From Tolypothrix brevis GSE-NOS-MK-07-07A (GTDB lineage Bacteria; Cyanobacteriota; Cyanobacteriia; Cyanobacteriales; Nostocaceae): a stretch of DNA of 46,735 nt. The notes beneath the pieces were generated by a model. The model did not search any database, was not told where the DNA came from, and worked only from the letters and a program-made list of their open reading frames with translations. Below are positions 1 to 7,667 of this stretch, in pieces. Both the position numbers and the translations under genes were made by a program. The number at the start of each line of letters is the position of its first letter. Positions within the stretch are counted from its first letter, which is position 1. The stretch spans positions 1 through 46,735 of the forward strand of contig JAHHIJ010000046.1 of assembly GCA_019358985.1 (NCBI GenBank), in the 5' to 3' direction.

Positions 1-142
1 TAAAAATGTTCTTGTTCCTCTTGAAACCCTTATTCTCTCGTCAACTTGTCAAAAGCGATCGCATGAACAAAATCATAGCTCAAACATAGTGCTAGTATAC
101 CTTTGGTAATTTGCGGATAGGTCTATTAAAATACCAGATAAT

Positions 143-568
143 TTGCCCTGGAGTGGGGCGACAAAGTTCGTGGGACGTGAAAAAGAACTCGCACATCTCC
201 ACCAATTATTGCAGGGAAATCACCAAGTTGCGATCGCAGGTATGGGTGGTGTGGGTAAAACAGAATTAGCGCTGCAATATGCACTCAAGCAGCGCGAATT
301 TTACTCTGGTGGGATTTGCTGGTGTGGTGTCAAAAGCAGTGATGTAGGGTTGCAGGGAGACAACCATCCCTATGTCGCGCAAAGCTTAAACAATTTGGCG
401 GAACTCTACAAATCTCAAGGAAGTTACAGCCAAGCGGAACCTTTATTGCAAGAAGCTTTAGATATTTTACAGCGTCAGTTAGGGGCAAATCATCCCCACA
501 CTATCACCGCTCGTGAAAATCTCGCAATTCTTCATGCTCGGTTGACTTCTGATATCAAATCCGTTTAA
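143..568 (+). pseudogene. NB-ARC/TPR STAND ATPase remnant with internal deletion
   Basis: The 141-codon frame starts with a P-loop NTPase (GMGGVGKT, residues 33-40) preceded by the FVGREKEL motif typical of cyanobacterial NB-ARC proteins. At about residue 62 it passes directly into tetratricopeptide repeats (NHPYVAQSLNNLAELY, about 74-115). A normal family member has about 250 residues of NB-ARC and winged-helix sequence between these, so most of the ATPase core has been lost in frame. The first codon is TTG with no Shine-Dalgarno. The frame is open upstream to about 110 without an ATG, so the N-terminal domain is also missing. STAND ATPases of this kind act as signalling or immunity switches. 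This copy lacks Walker B and the sensor regions and should be inactive. A family A repeat begins just after the stop. Confident about the family and the deletion, not about whether the stub is expressed. Confidence 0.75.
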
Positions 569-569
569 T

Positions 570-703
570 TAACAGTAGTCAGATTGCGTTGTTATGAAAT
601 ACATGTAGAGACGTAGCATTGCTACGTCTAATCAAGGGTTTTGGGTTTTACGTATATTTGACTATGTGATGAGTGAACTATGTAGCTCATCTACCTGAAA
701 TTC
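570..703. repeat. Family A MITE-like repeat, degenerate copy
   Basis: This has the same order of blocks as the clean copy at 21631-21739: an AGATTGCGTTGTTATGAAAT arm, the core palindrome around GACGTAGCATTGCTACGTC, a GGGTTTTGGGTTTTACGTA block, and a final CTACCTGAAATT arm. The ends have drifted and the right half carries about 25 extra bases. It sits between the NB-ARC remnant and the ylqF stop codon. Confidence 0.7.
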
Positions 704-711
704 ACCTTTAC

Positions 712-1620
712 TCAAAAATCGCTCGAAAAGGTTGTTAGCGCGTTAGGTGGTAATTCTAAGGGAATTGTACCGAGAAATCCTTTGCGAAAATCGGTTAAAA
801 GTTGCCTTGCGGTGCGTTCGACATCACCTTTGAAGCGATGAAGAGCTAAAGCGTGTAAATATGCTTCTCCGGTGTCGGTTGTGGGGTCGAGGTCATAACG
901 ATTCTCTAAGGGTTTTTTCGGTAATACGTTAGTCGCTACAGCTTCTAAGTACATGACTAAATCTGCCAGTGCTGATGCTACTAGTTGATTATCATAAGAT
1001 GCTTCGCCAATGTCGTCACAAATCGCTAACTTTAATGCGGCTTCTTGGTCTTCTAACTTTAGGGGGATGACACCAGGAGCATCAAGCAATTCTAATTGCT
1101 CAGAAATTCGCACCCAGCGCAAAGAACGAGTTACACCAGGACGAGCAGCACTTTCGACTACTCGCTTTCCCACTAAGCGGTTAATCAAAGCTGATTTGCC
1201 GACGTTGGGAAAACCAATGACTACAGCACGAACAGGACGGGGTAGCATTCCGCGATCGCTTCTTCTTTTATTTATCTCTATTCCAGCTGCTTGTGCTGCT
1301 TTTGATACTGCAATTACACCTTGACCTTGTTGAGCATTGGTAAAATAAGGCACTTCACCTTGTTCCTTAAACCAATCTATCCAAAGCGATCGCGCTAATG
1401 GTGTAATCATATCTACTCGGTTTAGCACCAACACCCGCTCTTTACTGCCTACCCATTCAGTCATTTGGGGATGGTTTGTCGCTAAAGGTATGCGTGCATC
1501 TCTTACGTCCAGCACCACATCTACACGCTTTAGCTGTTCTTTAAGCTTCTTTTCAGCTTTGGCAATGTGACCAGGATACCATTGAATCAGATTTAATTTA
1601 TAATTTTGAGTTATTGACAT
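712..1620 (-). CDS. ylqF: Ribosome biogenesis GTPase YlqF/RbgA
   Basis: This is a circularly permuted GTPase that assists late assembly of the large ribosomal subunit in the cytoplasm. The permuted order is visible: G4 NRVD (67-70) comes before G1 GFPNVGKS (136-143), then G2-like PGVT (161-164) and G3 DAPG (180-183). The N-terminal WYPGHIAKA segment is typical of the family, and 302 residues is the usual length. The start ATG is followed by MSITQN and no closer start would keep the WYPGH block. It stands alone, without an RNase HII neighbour as in Bacillus. Upstream is a short low-complexity TTGGTTGATGG-type spacer. Confidence 0.93.
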   Translation of the reverse strand: MSITQNYKLNLIQWYPGHIAKAEKKLKEQLKRVDVVLDVRDARIPLATNHPQMTEWVGSKERVLVLNRVDMITPLARSLWIDWFKEQGEVPYFTNAQQGQGVIAVSKAAQAAGIEINKRRSDRGMLPRPVRAVVIGFPNVGKSALINRLVGKRVVESAARPGVTRSLRWVRISEQLELLDAPGVIPLKLEDQEAALKLAICDDIGEASYDNQLVASALADLVMYLEAVATNVLPKKPLENRYDLDPTTDTGEAYLHALALHRFKGDVERTARQLLTDFRKGFLGTIPLELPPNALTTFSSDF

Positions 1621-1712
1621 TTGGGTTGATAGTTGTTGGCTGTTGGTTGATGGCTGATGGTTGATGGTTGTTGGTTGATGATTGCTGGTTATCCACTAAC
1701 CACTATCTACTA
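1621..1712. repeat. Short tandem low-complexity spacer (STRR-like)
   Basis: The whole gap between ylqF and the VOC gene is built from degenerate 6-8 bp units such as TTGGTTGATGG and GTTGTTGG. It ends in ATCCACTAACCACTATC, which partly complements the first half. Similar heptamer-like spacers occur at about 45826-45914. Confidence 0.6.
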
Positions 1713-2093
1713 TCAAATATCCATTTTAGATTGATGCAAAATTATTCTATTTTCATCAGGATCGTAAGCGTAAATTTCTCTGCCGTGAGAAGCGGTTGTG
1801 ATTTCTCCTGGTGGGGGATAACCTAGAATAGTAAGGTGAGCGATCGCATCTTCCAAATTACTCACCTCTAAGCACAAACTCATCTTACTTTTAAGTGAGT
1901 TAGTAAATTCAGATTCATTAGTTGTTTTTGCTTTGAAAATACCTAATTTTACACCTTTTAATTGAAACTCCGCATAAACATTTGGGATAATTTTTACTGG
2001 TTTTGTCTTAAATAAATTAGTATAAAAACATACGCTTGTTTCTAAGTCAGTAGTGGCTATGGTGACGAAAGCATCAGTATATTGGAAAACCAT
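1713..2093 (-). CDS. VOC (glyoxalase/bleomycin-resistance fold) family protein
   Basis: About 126 residues in a vicinal-oxygen-chelate layout: an N-terminal beta-alpha module (FVTIATTDLETSVCFYTNLF) and a C-terminal module ending in YAYDPDENRIIL, the usual last strand of these proteins. I start at the ATG giving MVFQYTDAF. The frame runs further upstream to 2156, but that part overlaps repeat sequence (TGTAGAGACGTTGCA) and does not look like protein. VOC proteins are metal-dependent lyases, dioxygenases or binding proteins; the substrate cannot be told. The C-terminal glutamate/asparagine region (DENRI) is retained. No operon partner. Confidence 0.75.
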   Translation of the reverse strand: MVFQYTDAFVTIATTDLETSVCFYTNLFKTKPVKIIPNVYAEFQLKGVKLGIFKAKTTNESEFTNSLKSKMSLCLEVSNLEDAIAHLTILGYPPPGEITTASHGREIYAYDPDENRIILHQSKMDI

Positions 2094-2098
2094 ATTTA

Positions 2099-2165
2099 TA
2101 GCAGTTCTCGTTTGAATCAAATACATCCTGACGGTTAATGTAGAGACGTTGCACATGCTTCATTT
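2099..2165. repeat. Dispersed repeat fragment upstream of the VOC gene
   Basis: The block TATAGC-GTTCTC-TTTGAATCA-ATACAT at 2099-2129 recurs in the opposite orientation at about 39407-39437, with three differences. It is followed by TGTAGAGACGTTGCA, a half of the common GTAGAGACGT palindrome. This probably forms the promoter side of the VOC gene. Confidence 0.5.
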
Positions 2166-2257
2166 CTACAATCTGTATTGCGTACAAGTGCAAACGATTA
2201 TAATCAAGGCTGTCTAGTTAGTCAATGATTTGTATAGTTGCGCGATCGCGTTATTTT

Positions 2258-3577
2258 TTAGATATTATCTGGATCAATATTCAATTTTCGCAGTTTTGCA
2301 GCAAAGCGATCGCTCACATATTCCATCACCACATTTTGCAACGTCAAACCTTCATTGGTAGATTGAATTAAACAACGTCCTAACAAAGAGTCTAAACTTT
2401 CTCGAATTTGGCGTTGCGATAAATGCAGAATATTTTCTGTTAACTGAATCTCCGATACAGGTTCCCGGTTAATCACCAACCAATACATTAAATACTTTTC
2501 TGATTCCGATAACCGCTCAAACTGTTGGGTTAACAAATCATGAATATCATCAAAAATAGTTGTCCCAGAATTTAGAAAAGCTGCAATATTACCATTAAAA
2601 AGTTTCTTTATTGTCTCTGGAACAATTTGCAACGCCAAAGCATTACCGTGATAATGATTAATTAACTGTTCTATCTCTGAATCGGAACCCTTTAAACCCC
2701 TCACAGTCAGAATTTCACTCGCTTCCACAGACAATCCAGCTAATTCCCAAACCCGTACAGGTAAGCTTTCCCCCGCTAACCGTCGAACTTCCTTAAACTG
2801 CTCTCGACTGGTTAAAATCAAACAACTTTGATGTTGAGAATCCCCTACTCGTCGAAATAACTCACCATAACCAGAATATCCCTCACGATAATTACCTGTG
2901 GAAGAACCACTTTGTAAGATTGATTCCCCATTATCAAATATCAACAAACAACGAGAAGCGCGTAAATAACCAAGCAGTTGCGTGATTTTGTCTCCTAAAC
3001 TTTCCGGTAAATCAATTTCTTGTTCCTGGGAAAGAAACTTCACCACATCTGCAATGATTTTTTCTACCGTCGGTGCTTCCCGCAGACTCCGCCAAATAAT
3101 ATAGTCAAATTCCCCATTCACCTCTTGGGCTAATTTTACCGCCAAAGCAGTTTTCCCCACACCACCCATCGCCAAAATTGTTACCAAACGACATTTATCG
3201 TTAAGTAGCCATTGTTTTAATTTACTTAGTTCTATACTTCTATCGTAGAAAATTGATACATCTGGTGCTGCATCCCAATCAGGTTTTATAGAGGATGGTT
3301 TGTCTTGATGCTGAGTATCAACAACCTCTTCCCAGTCCAGTTTGAGGACTTGACAAAAAGCCTTGAAATTACGAGTTTCAACAGGTGTACCCCTCAAAAA
3401 GCGCTTCCAAGTACCAATGCTAACCGCTACTACTCCATTTCCCCATTTTATGTCCGGTTCCAGCATATAACTCGCTTTTTCCAGCCACTCCGGGTTATCT
3501 ATCGCGTATTTATCAGATGTCTCCCGTGCTTGTTTTATCTTTTTCAGTCCCTCTGCTGATGCTTTTAAGCTACGCAT
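2258..3577 (-). CDS. NB-ARC domain ATPase with N-terminal HTH-like domain, no effector repeats
   Basis: 439 residues. Residues 1-88 form a helical domain with a SIGTWKRFLRG segment, like the HTH-type N-terminus of many Nostocales NB-ARC proteins. The NB-ARC core follows: P-loop AMGGVGKT (136-143), Walker B LLIFDN (211-216), a SCLILTSRE sensor strand, and a GLSVEASEIL/GNALALQIVP segment equivalent to the plant GLPLA motif. A winged helix (about 355-435) ends the protein. Most relatives continue into WD40, TPR or pentapeptide repeats. This one stops right after the winged helix, and no repeat remnant is visible downstream. It could be a stand-alone regulator or a truncated gene. STAND ATPases oligomerise on ligand sensing; the target here is unknown. 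Confidence 0.82.
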   Translation of the reverse strand: MRSLKASAEGLKKIKQARETSDKYAIDNPEWLEKASYMLEPDIKWGNGVVAVSIGTWKRFLRGTPVETRNFKAFCQVLKLDWEEVVDTQHQDKPSSIKPDWDAAPDVSIFYDRSIELSKLKQWLLNDKCRLVTILAMGGVGKTALAVKLAQEVNGEFDYIIWRSLREAPTVEKIIADVVKFLSQEQEIDLPESLGDKITQLLGYLRASRCLLIFDNGESILQSGSSTGNYREGYSGYGELFRRVGDSQHQSCLILTSREQFKEVRRLAGESLPVRVWELAGLSVEASEILTVRGLKGSDSEIEQLINHYHGNALALQIVPETIKKLFNGNIAAFLNSGTTIFDDIHDLLTQQFERLSESEKYLMYWLVINREPVSEIQLTENILHLSQRQIRESLDSLLGRCLIQSTNEGLTLQNVVMEYVSDRFAAKLRKLNIDPDNI

Positions 3578-3836
3578 TATTACTTATAATTTTTGGTGTT
3601 ATCAAGTACATTTACAGATCACTTCAACACGAGGGGTAACTGACCCGGATATGTGCTGGTTACTTCTTTGTATCTTTATAGATAATGGGAGGTGAAAGAA
3701 TACAGGGTAAGTTTTTATGATTTATCCTACTGTCGATACTTCCTGGACTAACTATATAGCTTGAATGCAAGCAGATCGGTTATTAAGGAAAATTTGTATC
3801 TCAATGTAGTAAGTAGAAATCTCAAGGAGTTATATT

Positions 3837-4277
3837 ATGTCTTCTACAGTTGAACTATTGTATGAACAATATTATGAGATGTGTGCTATATCTCAAAGGT
3901 TAGAGAATATTAAAGAAGATCTAAATAATGTTTGGCTGGGTGATCTCTCAAAATTAAAGAAACTTCAATCAAAAGCAGAAGAATGTGATAAAAAAACAAA
4001 ATCTATTAAGCAAAGATTAGACCAAGTATTAAAAGAGAATCTTCTCGAAATATATAGAGATAGTGACATTTTTATGAAAATTTCTCAAATGGCAGCAAAA
4101 AACTGTGAAAATGCTGAGGATATTTTAAATAAAATTGAAGAGAAGAATATTTTTGGGAATAAATTCAATGAGGTGATGGAAAGTTTGATAGTAAATGCTG
4201 CATCGCTGGCTAGTTTTATGATAAAGAAAATAAGTGGACGACTACCACCTAATTTGCAGAAATATCTTCCTGAATAA
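3837..4277 (+). CDS. Hypothetical AT-rich, all-helical protein
   Basis: 146 residues preceded by a good Shine-Dalgarno (AAGGAG, 8 bases before ATG). I do not recognise the family. The sequence is Lys/Glu-rich with heptad-like spacing between about residues 10-75, suggesting a coiled coil. A more hydrophobic segment (VNAASLASFMIKKI) lies near 120-133, which might associate with membrane or a partner. Base composition is clearly more AT-rich than the flanking housekeeping genes, consistent with acquisition by transfer. The next gene is also a small coiled-coil protein and the two may be a pair, with about 146 bp between them. Confidence 0.6.
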   Translation: MSSTVELLYEQYYEMCAISQRLENIKEDLNNVWLGDLSKLKKLQSKAEECDKKTKSIKQRLDQVLKENLLEIYRDSDIFMKISQMAAKNCENAEDILNKIEEKNIFGNKFNEVMESLIVNAASLASFMIKKISGRLPPNLQKYLPE

Positions 4278-4423
4278 TATAAATATAGGCATTGTGTGAA
4301 TGCGAGATAAACTGAATTATCAAATTATTATTCAATATATGTTTTAGATATGTTCAAATTATCTCCTAAATTAGCAATGCCTGAAAATAAAAATAATAAA
4401 GAATAGCTTAGAAGTATATAATC

Positions 4424-4741
4424 ATGGACGCAATTAATAAAATCACAGAAAGAGTAAAGGTAGATTACAAGAAAATTGAACAAGATATAGAAAATGTACA
4501 TTGGATAAATAGACTGGAAATTGATCAGATTAATTTGAGAATTCAAAAATTAGAAAGTATTATTGATAAAGCAATAGAGGAATTTAATCGTTCAAAGATG
4601 CCAATAGAGGAGCTAAAAGATAAAACAATATGGCTTCGATGGTATCAAAGTAGTATTCAAGAATTAAAAGCTAAATTAGAAAAAAAGGATTTTCTGAAAT
4701 GGTTTTTTCAATTAAGTTCTGTTAAACAATATCGAAAATAA
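4424..4741 (+). CDS. Hypothetical small coiled-coil protein
   Basis: 105 residues, strongly helical and charged (long runs of Lys, Glu, Ile, Leu), with a coiled-coil-like stretch from about 10 to 90 and an aromatic C-terminus (FLKWFFQLSS). No Shine-Dalgarno is evident before the ATG. It follows the 3837 gene on the same strand with similar AT-rich composition, so a two-gene unit is plausible. Family not recognised. A defence or toxin-antitoxin role is suggested only by location, between an NB-ARC ATPase and a type I restriction remnant. Confidence 0.5.
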   Translation: MDAINKITERVKVDYKKIEQDIENVHWINRLEIDQINLRIQKLESIIDKAIEEFNRSKMPIEELKDKTIWLRWYQSSIQELKAKLEKKDFLKWFFQLSSVKQYRK

Positions 4742-4860
4742 TCATACCCTGCGCGATCGCATTCTCAGCGCCTTAATAGAAACTACATTAATATTTGTTA
4801 CTCGATGCATAGGCTTTGTTATTTTCTCAGTTGTGACTAATTCGGATACCCCAAGAGCTT

Positions 4861-4968
4861 TACAGCATTTCCGGCTGCTGTGAGGTACATACGTAAAACC
4901 TAAAATCTTATAGAGACGTAGCATTGCTACGTCTCTACATGTATTTCATGACAACGCAATCTGCTGTA
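4861..4968. mobile_element. Family A MITE inserted at the hsdS remnant
   Basis: 108 bp bounded by TA-CAGCA and TGCTG-TA. It contains GAGGTACATACGTAAAACC, the perfect core palindrome GAGACGTAGCA/TGCTACGTCTC and a CAACGCAATCTGCTG arm. It is the inverted orientation of the copy at 21631. The TA at each end fits TA target duplication as made by IS630/Tc1-type transposases. HsdS coding sequence resumes immediately after it, so it marks the break point of that gene. Confidence 0.8.
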
Positions 4969-5063
4969 CTCTTGTCAGTATGCGTAATAATGTACTCCCC
5001 AAACTCTTATCAGGTGAAATCCGCATTAAAGAAGCCAAGAAGGTTGTAGCTACTGCATTATGA
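4969..5063 (+). pseudogene. C-terminal tail of a type I restriction specificity subunit (HsdS)
   Basis: Reading codons from 4965, the peptide ends SMRNNVLPKLLSGEIRIKEA followed by KKVVATAL and a TGA. NxLLPKLLSGEIR is the characteristic C-terminal conserved helix of type I S subunits, which direct the HsdM/HsdR complex to DNA. Only about 31 residues survive; a family A MITE stands where the rest of the gene should be, and no hsdM or hsdR lies in the window. The TGA overlaps the ATG of the next gene (ATGA), showing that the DUF6883-like gene was translationally coupled to a complete hsdS before the disruption. Confidence 0.75.
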
Positions 5064-5392
5064 AACTGCCTAACCCAGAACGCGCTATCGTTGAAATAGA
5101 TAAAATAGTAGGTTACTGTCTCAACCCAGAACATCCAGAAGGAAAACACAAAGCCCGTGTATTTAAATCTGCACTAGACTTAGATTTAAATAATGCAGAA
5201 GAATTAGAAGTAGCACTTTTACAAGCAGTAGCTAATTATGATGCCATCCCTGGTAAAAGCAATCCATATGGTCAAAAATATATCATAGATTTTACCATGA
5301 CTCGTTCAGATAAACAAGCAATTATTCAAAGCGTTTGGATAGTGCGGAATAATGAAGGTTTCCCCCGTCTAGTCACCTGTTATGTAATTTAA
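5060..5392 (+). CDS. DUF6883-like small protein
   Basis: 110 residues. The conserved pattern KLPNPERAIVEIDKIVGYCL, then HPEGKHKARVFKSALDL and a C-terminal DFTMTRSDKQAIIQSVWIV, matches my memory of the DUF6883 family. Members are often adjacent to DUF4926 proteins, as here (18-bp gap). Function is unknown; the pairing and frequent location next to restriction genes suggest a toxin-antitoxin-like or RM accessory role. The ATG overlaps the stop of the hsdS remnant. With the upstream operon destroyed, its expression probably depends on a promoter in or near the MITE. Confidence 0.7.
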   Translation: MKLPNPERAIVEIDKIVGYCLNPEHPEGKHKARVFKSALDLDLNNAEELEVALLQAVANYDAIPGKSNPYGQKYIIDFTMTRSDKQAIIQSVWIVRNNEGFPRLVTCYVI

Positions 5393-5409
5393 GCAGTTAG
5401 GTAATACCA

Positions 5410-5640
5410 ATGAAATTATTAGATGTTGTCGCGCTAACGGAAGACTTATCAGAATTAGGATTACATCGCGGTCAAGTAGGAACAATTGTAGACGAATATG
5501 AACCTGAAGTTTTTGAAGTGGAATTTAGCAACTTAACAGGACAGGCTTATGCAATAGAAACCTTAAATGCTAGTCAGCTAATGATTTTATATCATCAGCC
5601 CATTGGTGAAACAACATTAGTATATAAAAGTAATATTTGA
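5410..5640 (+). CDS. DUF4926 domain protein
   Basis: 76 residues with the DUF4926 signature: KLLDVVALTEDL near the start, GLHRGQVGTIVDEY (residues 17-30) and EVEFSNLTGQAYAIETL. This is a small SH3-like beta-barrel fold. It is the probable downstream partner of the DUF6883-like gene. The biochemical role is not established. A short DUF is retained intact although the adjacent hsdS is destroyed, so the pair may be independently maintained. Confidence 0.8.
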   Translation: MKLLDVVALTEDLSELGLHRGQVGTIVDEYEPEVFEVEFSNLTGQAYAIETLNASQLMILYHQPIGETTLVYKSNI

Positions 5641-5690
5641 TTTCTGAAAAAAAACTGCGAGATAATACGTATACAATTTAATAACGAACA

Positions 5691-5813
5691 ATGCCAAATC
5701 AGCATCTAGAAATAGCGATCGCAGAAGAAGAAAGGGCAGATCCGTGGCGCGAAACCACATCCATGCGTCAAATTCAATTAGGATTTATTTCTATAAGTAT
5801 GCAATCAGCTTAA
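5691..5813 (+). CDS. Possible 40-aa peptide
   Basis: ATG at 5691 opens a 40-codon frame (MPNQHLEIAIAEEERADPWR..., ending QSA) lying between DUF4926 and the antitoxin-like gene on the same strand. It contains a HIP1 octamer. No clear Shine-Dalgarno. It could be a fragment of a larger lost gene rather than a functional peptide; I do not recognise it. Confidence 0.25.
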   Translation: MPNQHLEIAIAEEERADPWRETTSMRQIQLGFISISMQSA

Positions 5814-5865
5814 AAAAATTATTCAGATTGCATAAATTTTATTTTACACAACCGAGGACAAAGCC

Positions 5866-6078
5866 ATGACCATTATCACAATAGATGATGAACTAATTAA
5901 TGAAATTATCGCAGTCAGTCACTATGAAAATCCACAGGAAGCGGTCATTAAAATATTATCCAATTACTTGCAGCAACAAAACAAAGAACTGCCTTTATTT
6001 GAGCGACTACGTTTTATAGACGACGAATCTGCCGAAGATGATATCGCCTCGTTGTTTGAACGTGATAGAGACAGTTAA
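5866..6078 (+). CDS. Orphan antitoxin-like protein
   Basis: 70 residues. An N-terminal TIITIDDELINEIIAVSHYE segment and a helix ending in LSNYLQQQ resemble the DNA-binding part of VapB-like antitoxins. The acidic C-terminus (DDESAEDDIASLFERD) would be the toxin-neutralising tail. The upstream GAGGACAAAGCC gives a usable ribosome binding site. No toxin gene follows: the next gene is an exported protein 160 bp away, so this is an orphan or works in trans. Confidence 0.6.
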   Translation: MTIITIDDELINEIIAVSHYENPQEAVIKILSNYLQQQNKELPLFERLRFIDDESAEDDIASLFERDRDS

Positions 6079-6237
6079 ACCAATAAATCAGCTTTTTACG
6101 TTAAACCTACAAAAAGTTGGGCTTTTCGCTATTTCTTTGGCACTCAATTGATGTGAAATTCGTCACAGTACAGGTTGATTGACCAAACTGCATTCATCAC
6201 AAAGTTGACCTAAATGCAAGTTATTGAGGAGAAGAAC

Positions 6238-6627
6238 GTGAAAACAGCGGTTATTGTCAAAACATTAATTACATCGTTTAGTTTACTAGCTTTAGTTGCC
6301 CCAGGTCGAGCATCCGCTCAAATCATTCCTCAACCTTGGGTTTCTGTCGGTAGCCAAGAAGGTGATATAACTTATTCTGTCGGAGCGAGAGCTTTAAATT
6401 TCGGGGCTGAATTGGGATTTGGTCCCGACGGTTCTACTGGTGTAGACTTACTAAAGTTCATTTCTTTGCCAGTAATTTCACCCTATGTAGGAGTTGGGTT
6501 ATATTCAGAAGATAAAGGTGTTGCCGTTTCTGGAGGTGTTCAGGTAGGCGCCACCGATAATGTTTTTCTTGGTGCAGGTTACAATTCTGTTCGCGGCTTT
6601 AACGGACAATTGGGAGTAAGATTTTAG
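6238..6627 (+). CDS. Exported small beta-rich protein
   Basis: I choose the GTG at 6238 because GAGGAG lies 6 bases upstream. The longer frame from 6214 would place charged residues before the signal peptide. The protein then reads as a signal peptide (VKTAVIVKTLITSFSLLALV...ASA, cleavage near residue 27) followed by about 100 residues rich in Gly and alternating hydrophobics (SVGARALNFGAELGFG, PYVGVGLYSEDKGVAVSGG), as in outer-membrane barrels or beta-sandwich proteins. It ends in GVRF, a Phe-terminated strand like porin C-termini. Function unknown. Confidence 0.65.
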   Translation: MKTAVIVKTLITSFSLLALVAPGRASAQIIPQPWVSVGSQEGDITYSVGARALNFGAELGFGPDGSTGVDLLKFISLPVISPYVGVGLYSEDKGVAVSGGVQVGATDNVFLGAGYNSVRGFNGQLGVRF

Positions 6628-6659
6628 GGCTAGAAACTGTAACTTGATTGCTGGACACA

Positions 6660-6767
6660 TACAGCAAATTTCAGGTAAATGAGGTACATACGTAAAACCC
6701 AAAACCCTATAGAGACGTAGCGTTGCTACGTCTCTACATGTATTTCATAACAACGCAATCTGCTGTA
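6660..6767. mobile_element. Family A MITE copy
   Basis: 108 bp, TA-CAGCAAATTTCAGG at the left and CAACGCAATCTGCTG-TA at the right. The core palindrome is GAGACGTAGCG/TGCTACGTCTC. It is nearly identical in length and order to 4861-4968, same orientation, 33 bp after the exported protein. An AATAGAAACTACATTA block that also stands near the 4861 copy follows at 6795. Confidence 0.8.
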
Positions 6768-6885
6768 TGTACAAGCCTAGTGCATCGCGGCAAAAATAGA
6801 AACTACATTAGTAGGCTTTGTTCTTTTTTGGTATTTCCTGTCAATGTGTAAGTTCTAGAATCATAAAAATGGCAAAGGCATTATC

Positions 6886-7233
6886 ATGGGGAAAGGTAAA
6901 CAGATATCGTTGTCTATGAATCTTCAAGCCTTCGCAAGTTTAAATAAAATGCCTCTGCATGTTCTGGTTGAACGGCTTGAATCGGGGTATTTTATGGCAT
7001 CGGTGCCAGAGTTAGCCGATTGTGTGGTAGCGGCTGCAACTCGTGAGGCAGCGATCGCGGCTGTACAGGAGATGGTGAAGGTGAGGCTAGCGAATATTGA
7101 GGTTTTGACACTGGAAGTTGCAAATAATCCCTGGACAGAATTTATTGGGATGTTCTCAGGGGATGAAGAGTTTGCGGAACTGGCTGAGGAACTGCGGACG
7201 GAACGTGATTTAGATATAAACGGCGCTACATGA
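6886..7233 (+). CDS. Antitoxin-like protein upstream of VapC
   Basis: 115 residues. Residues 22-80 (MPLHVLVERLESGYFMASVP... CVVAAATREAAIAAVQEMV) have the layout of HicB/DUF1902-like partial RNase-H folds, and the acidic tail (GDEEFAELAEELRTERD) is typical of antitoxins. The stop codon overlaps the ATG of the PIN toxin by 4 bp (ATGA), a strong sign of a toxin-antitoxin operon. The start is uncertain: ATG 6886 or ATG 6949 (MPLHVLVERL) both fit. It probably represses its own promoter together with the toxin. Confidence 0.75.
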   Translation: MGKGKQISLSMNLQAFASLNKMPLHVLVERLESGYFMASVPELADCVVAAATREAAIAAVQEMVKVRLANIEVLTLEVANNPWTEFIGMFSGDEEFAELAEELRTERDLDINGAT

Positions 7234-7667
7234 GTCTTTGGTTGTTAGATACGGATCATGTGTCGCTGTTATTGGAGCATCATCCACAGGTGAGTCGTAG
7301 GGTGGCTAACCAGGGGGCAGAGGTTGCGATTTCCATCGTAACGGTTCAGGAATTGTTTAATGGTTGGGTGGTGCGAATAAATAGTGCGCGAGAGGTTGAA
7401 GATGTTGTGCGGTTGTATGGCAAGTTGAGCCGGACAGTGGCTCTATTCGGACGGGTAAGGGTGCTGGACTTTGATGGGAAAGCAGGGGAAATGTTTCAGC
7501 GATTGCTAACAGAAAATCCAACGTTATCAAAACAGCGATTGCAGAAGGATATGCGAATTACCGCAATTGCTTTAGCGAATAATGCAGTTGTGGTGACGCG
7601 AAACAATCGAGATTTTTCTCAGGTATCAGGGTTAAATATTGAGGATTGGTCGCAGCAGGATGGATGA
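7230..7667 (+). CDS. vapC: PIN-domain ribonuclease toxin (VapC family)
   Basis: 145 residues. The PIN active-site acidic residues are visible: D7 and D9 (LLDTDH), E41 (VQELFNG), D107 (QKDMRITAIALAN) and D128 (RNNRDFSQV). VapC toxins are Mg-dependent RNases cutting tRNA or rRNA when released from the antitoxin. The gene is translationally coupled to its antitoxin. The closing GLNIEDWS is the typical VapC C-terminus, so the protein is complete. Its 3' end overlaps a broken antisense DUF2281 frame. Confidence 0.88.
   Translation: MSLWLLDTDHVSLLLEHHPQVSRRVANQGAEVAISIVTVQELFNGWVVRINSAREVEDVVRLYGKLSRTVALFGRVRVLDFDGKAGEMFQRLLTENPTLSKQRLQKDMRITAIALANNAVVVTRNNRDFSQVSGLNIEDWSQQDG

Noticed and set aside
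4742-5149. Two minus-strand frames over the MITE and hsdS tail
   Set aside because: They read through the palindromic repeat and antisense of HsdS/DUF6883; repeat-derived shadows.
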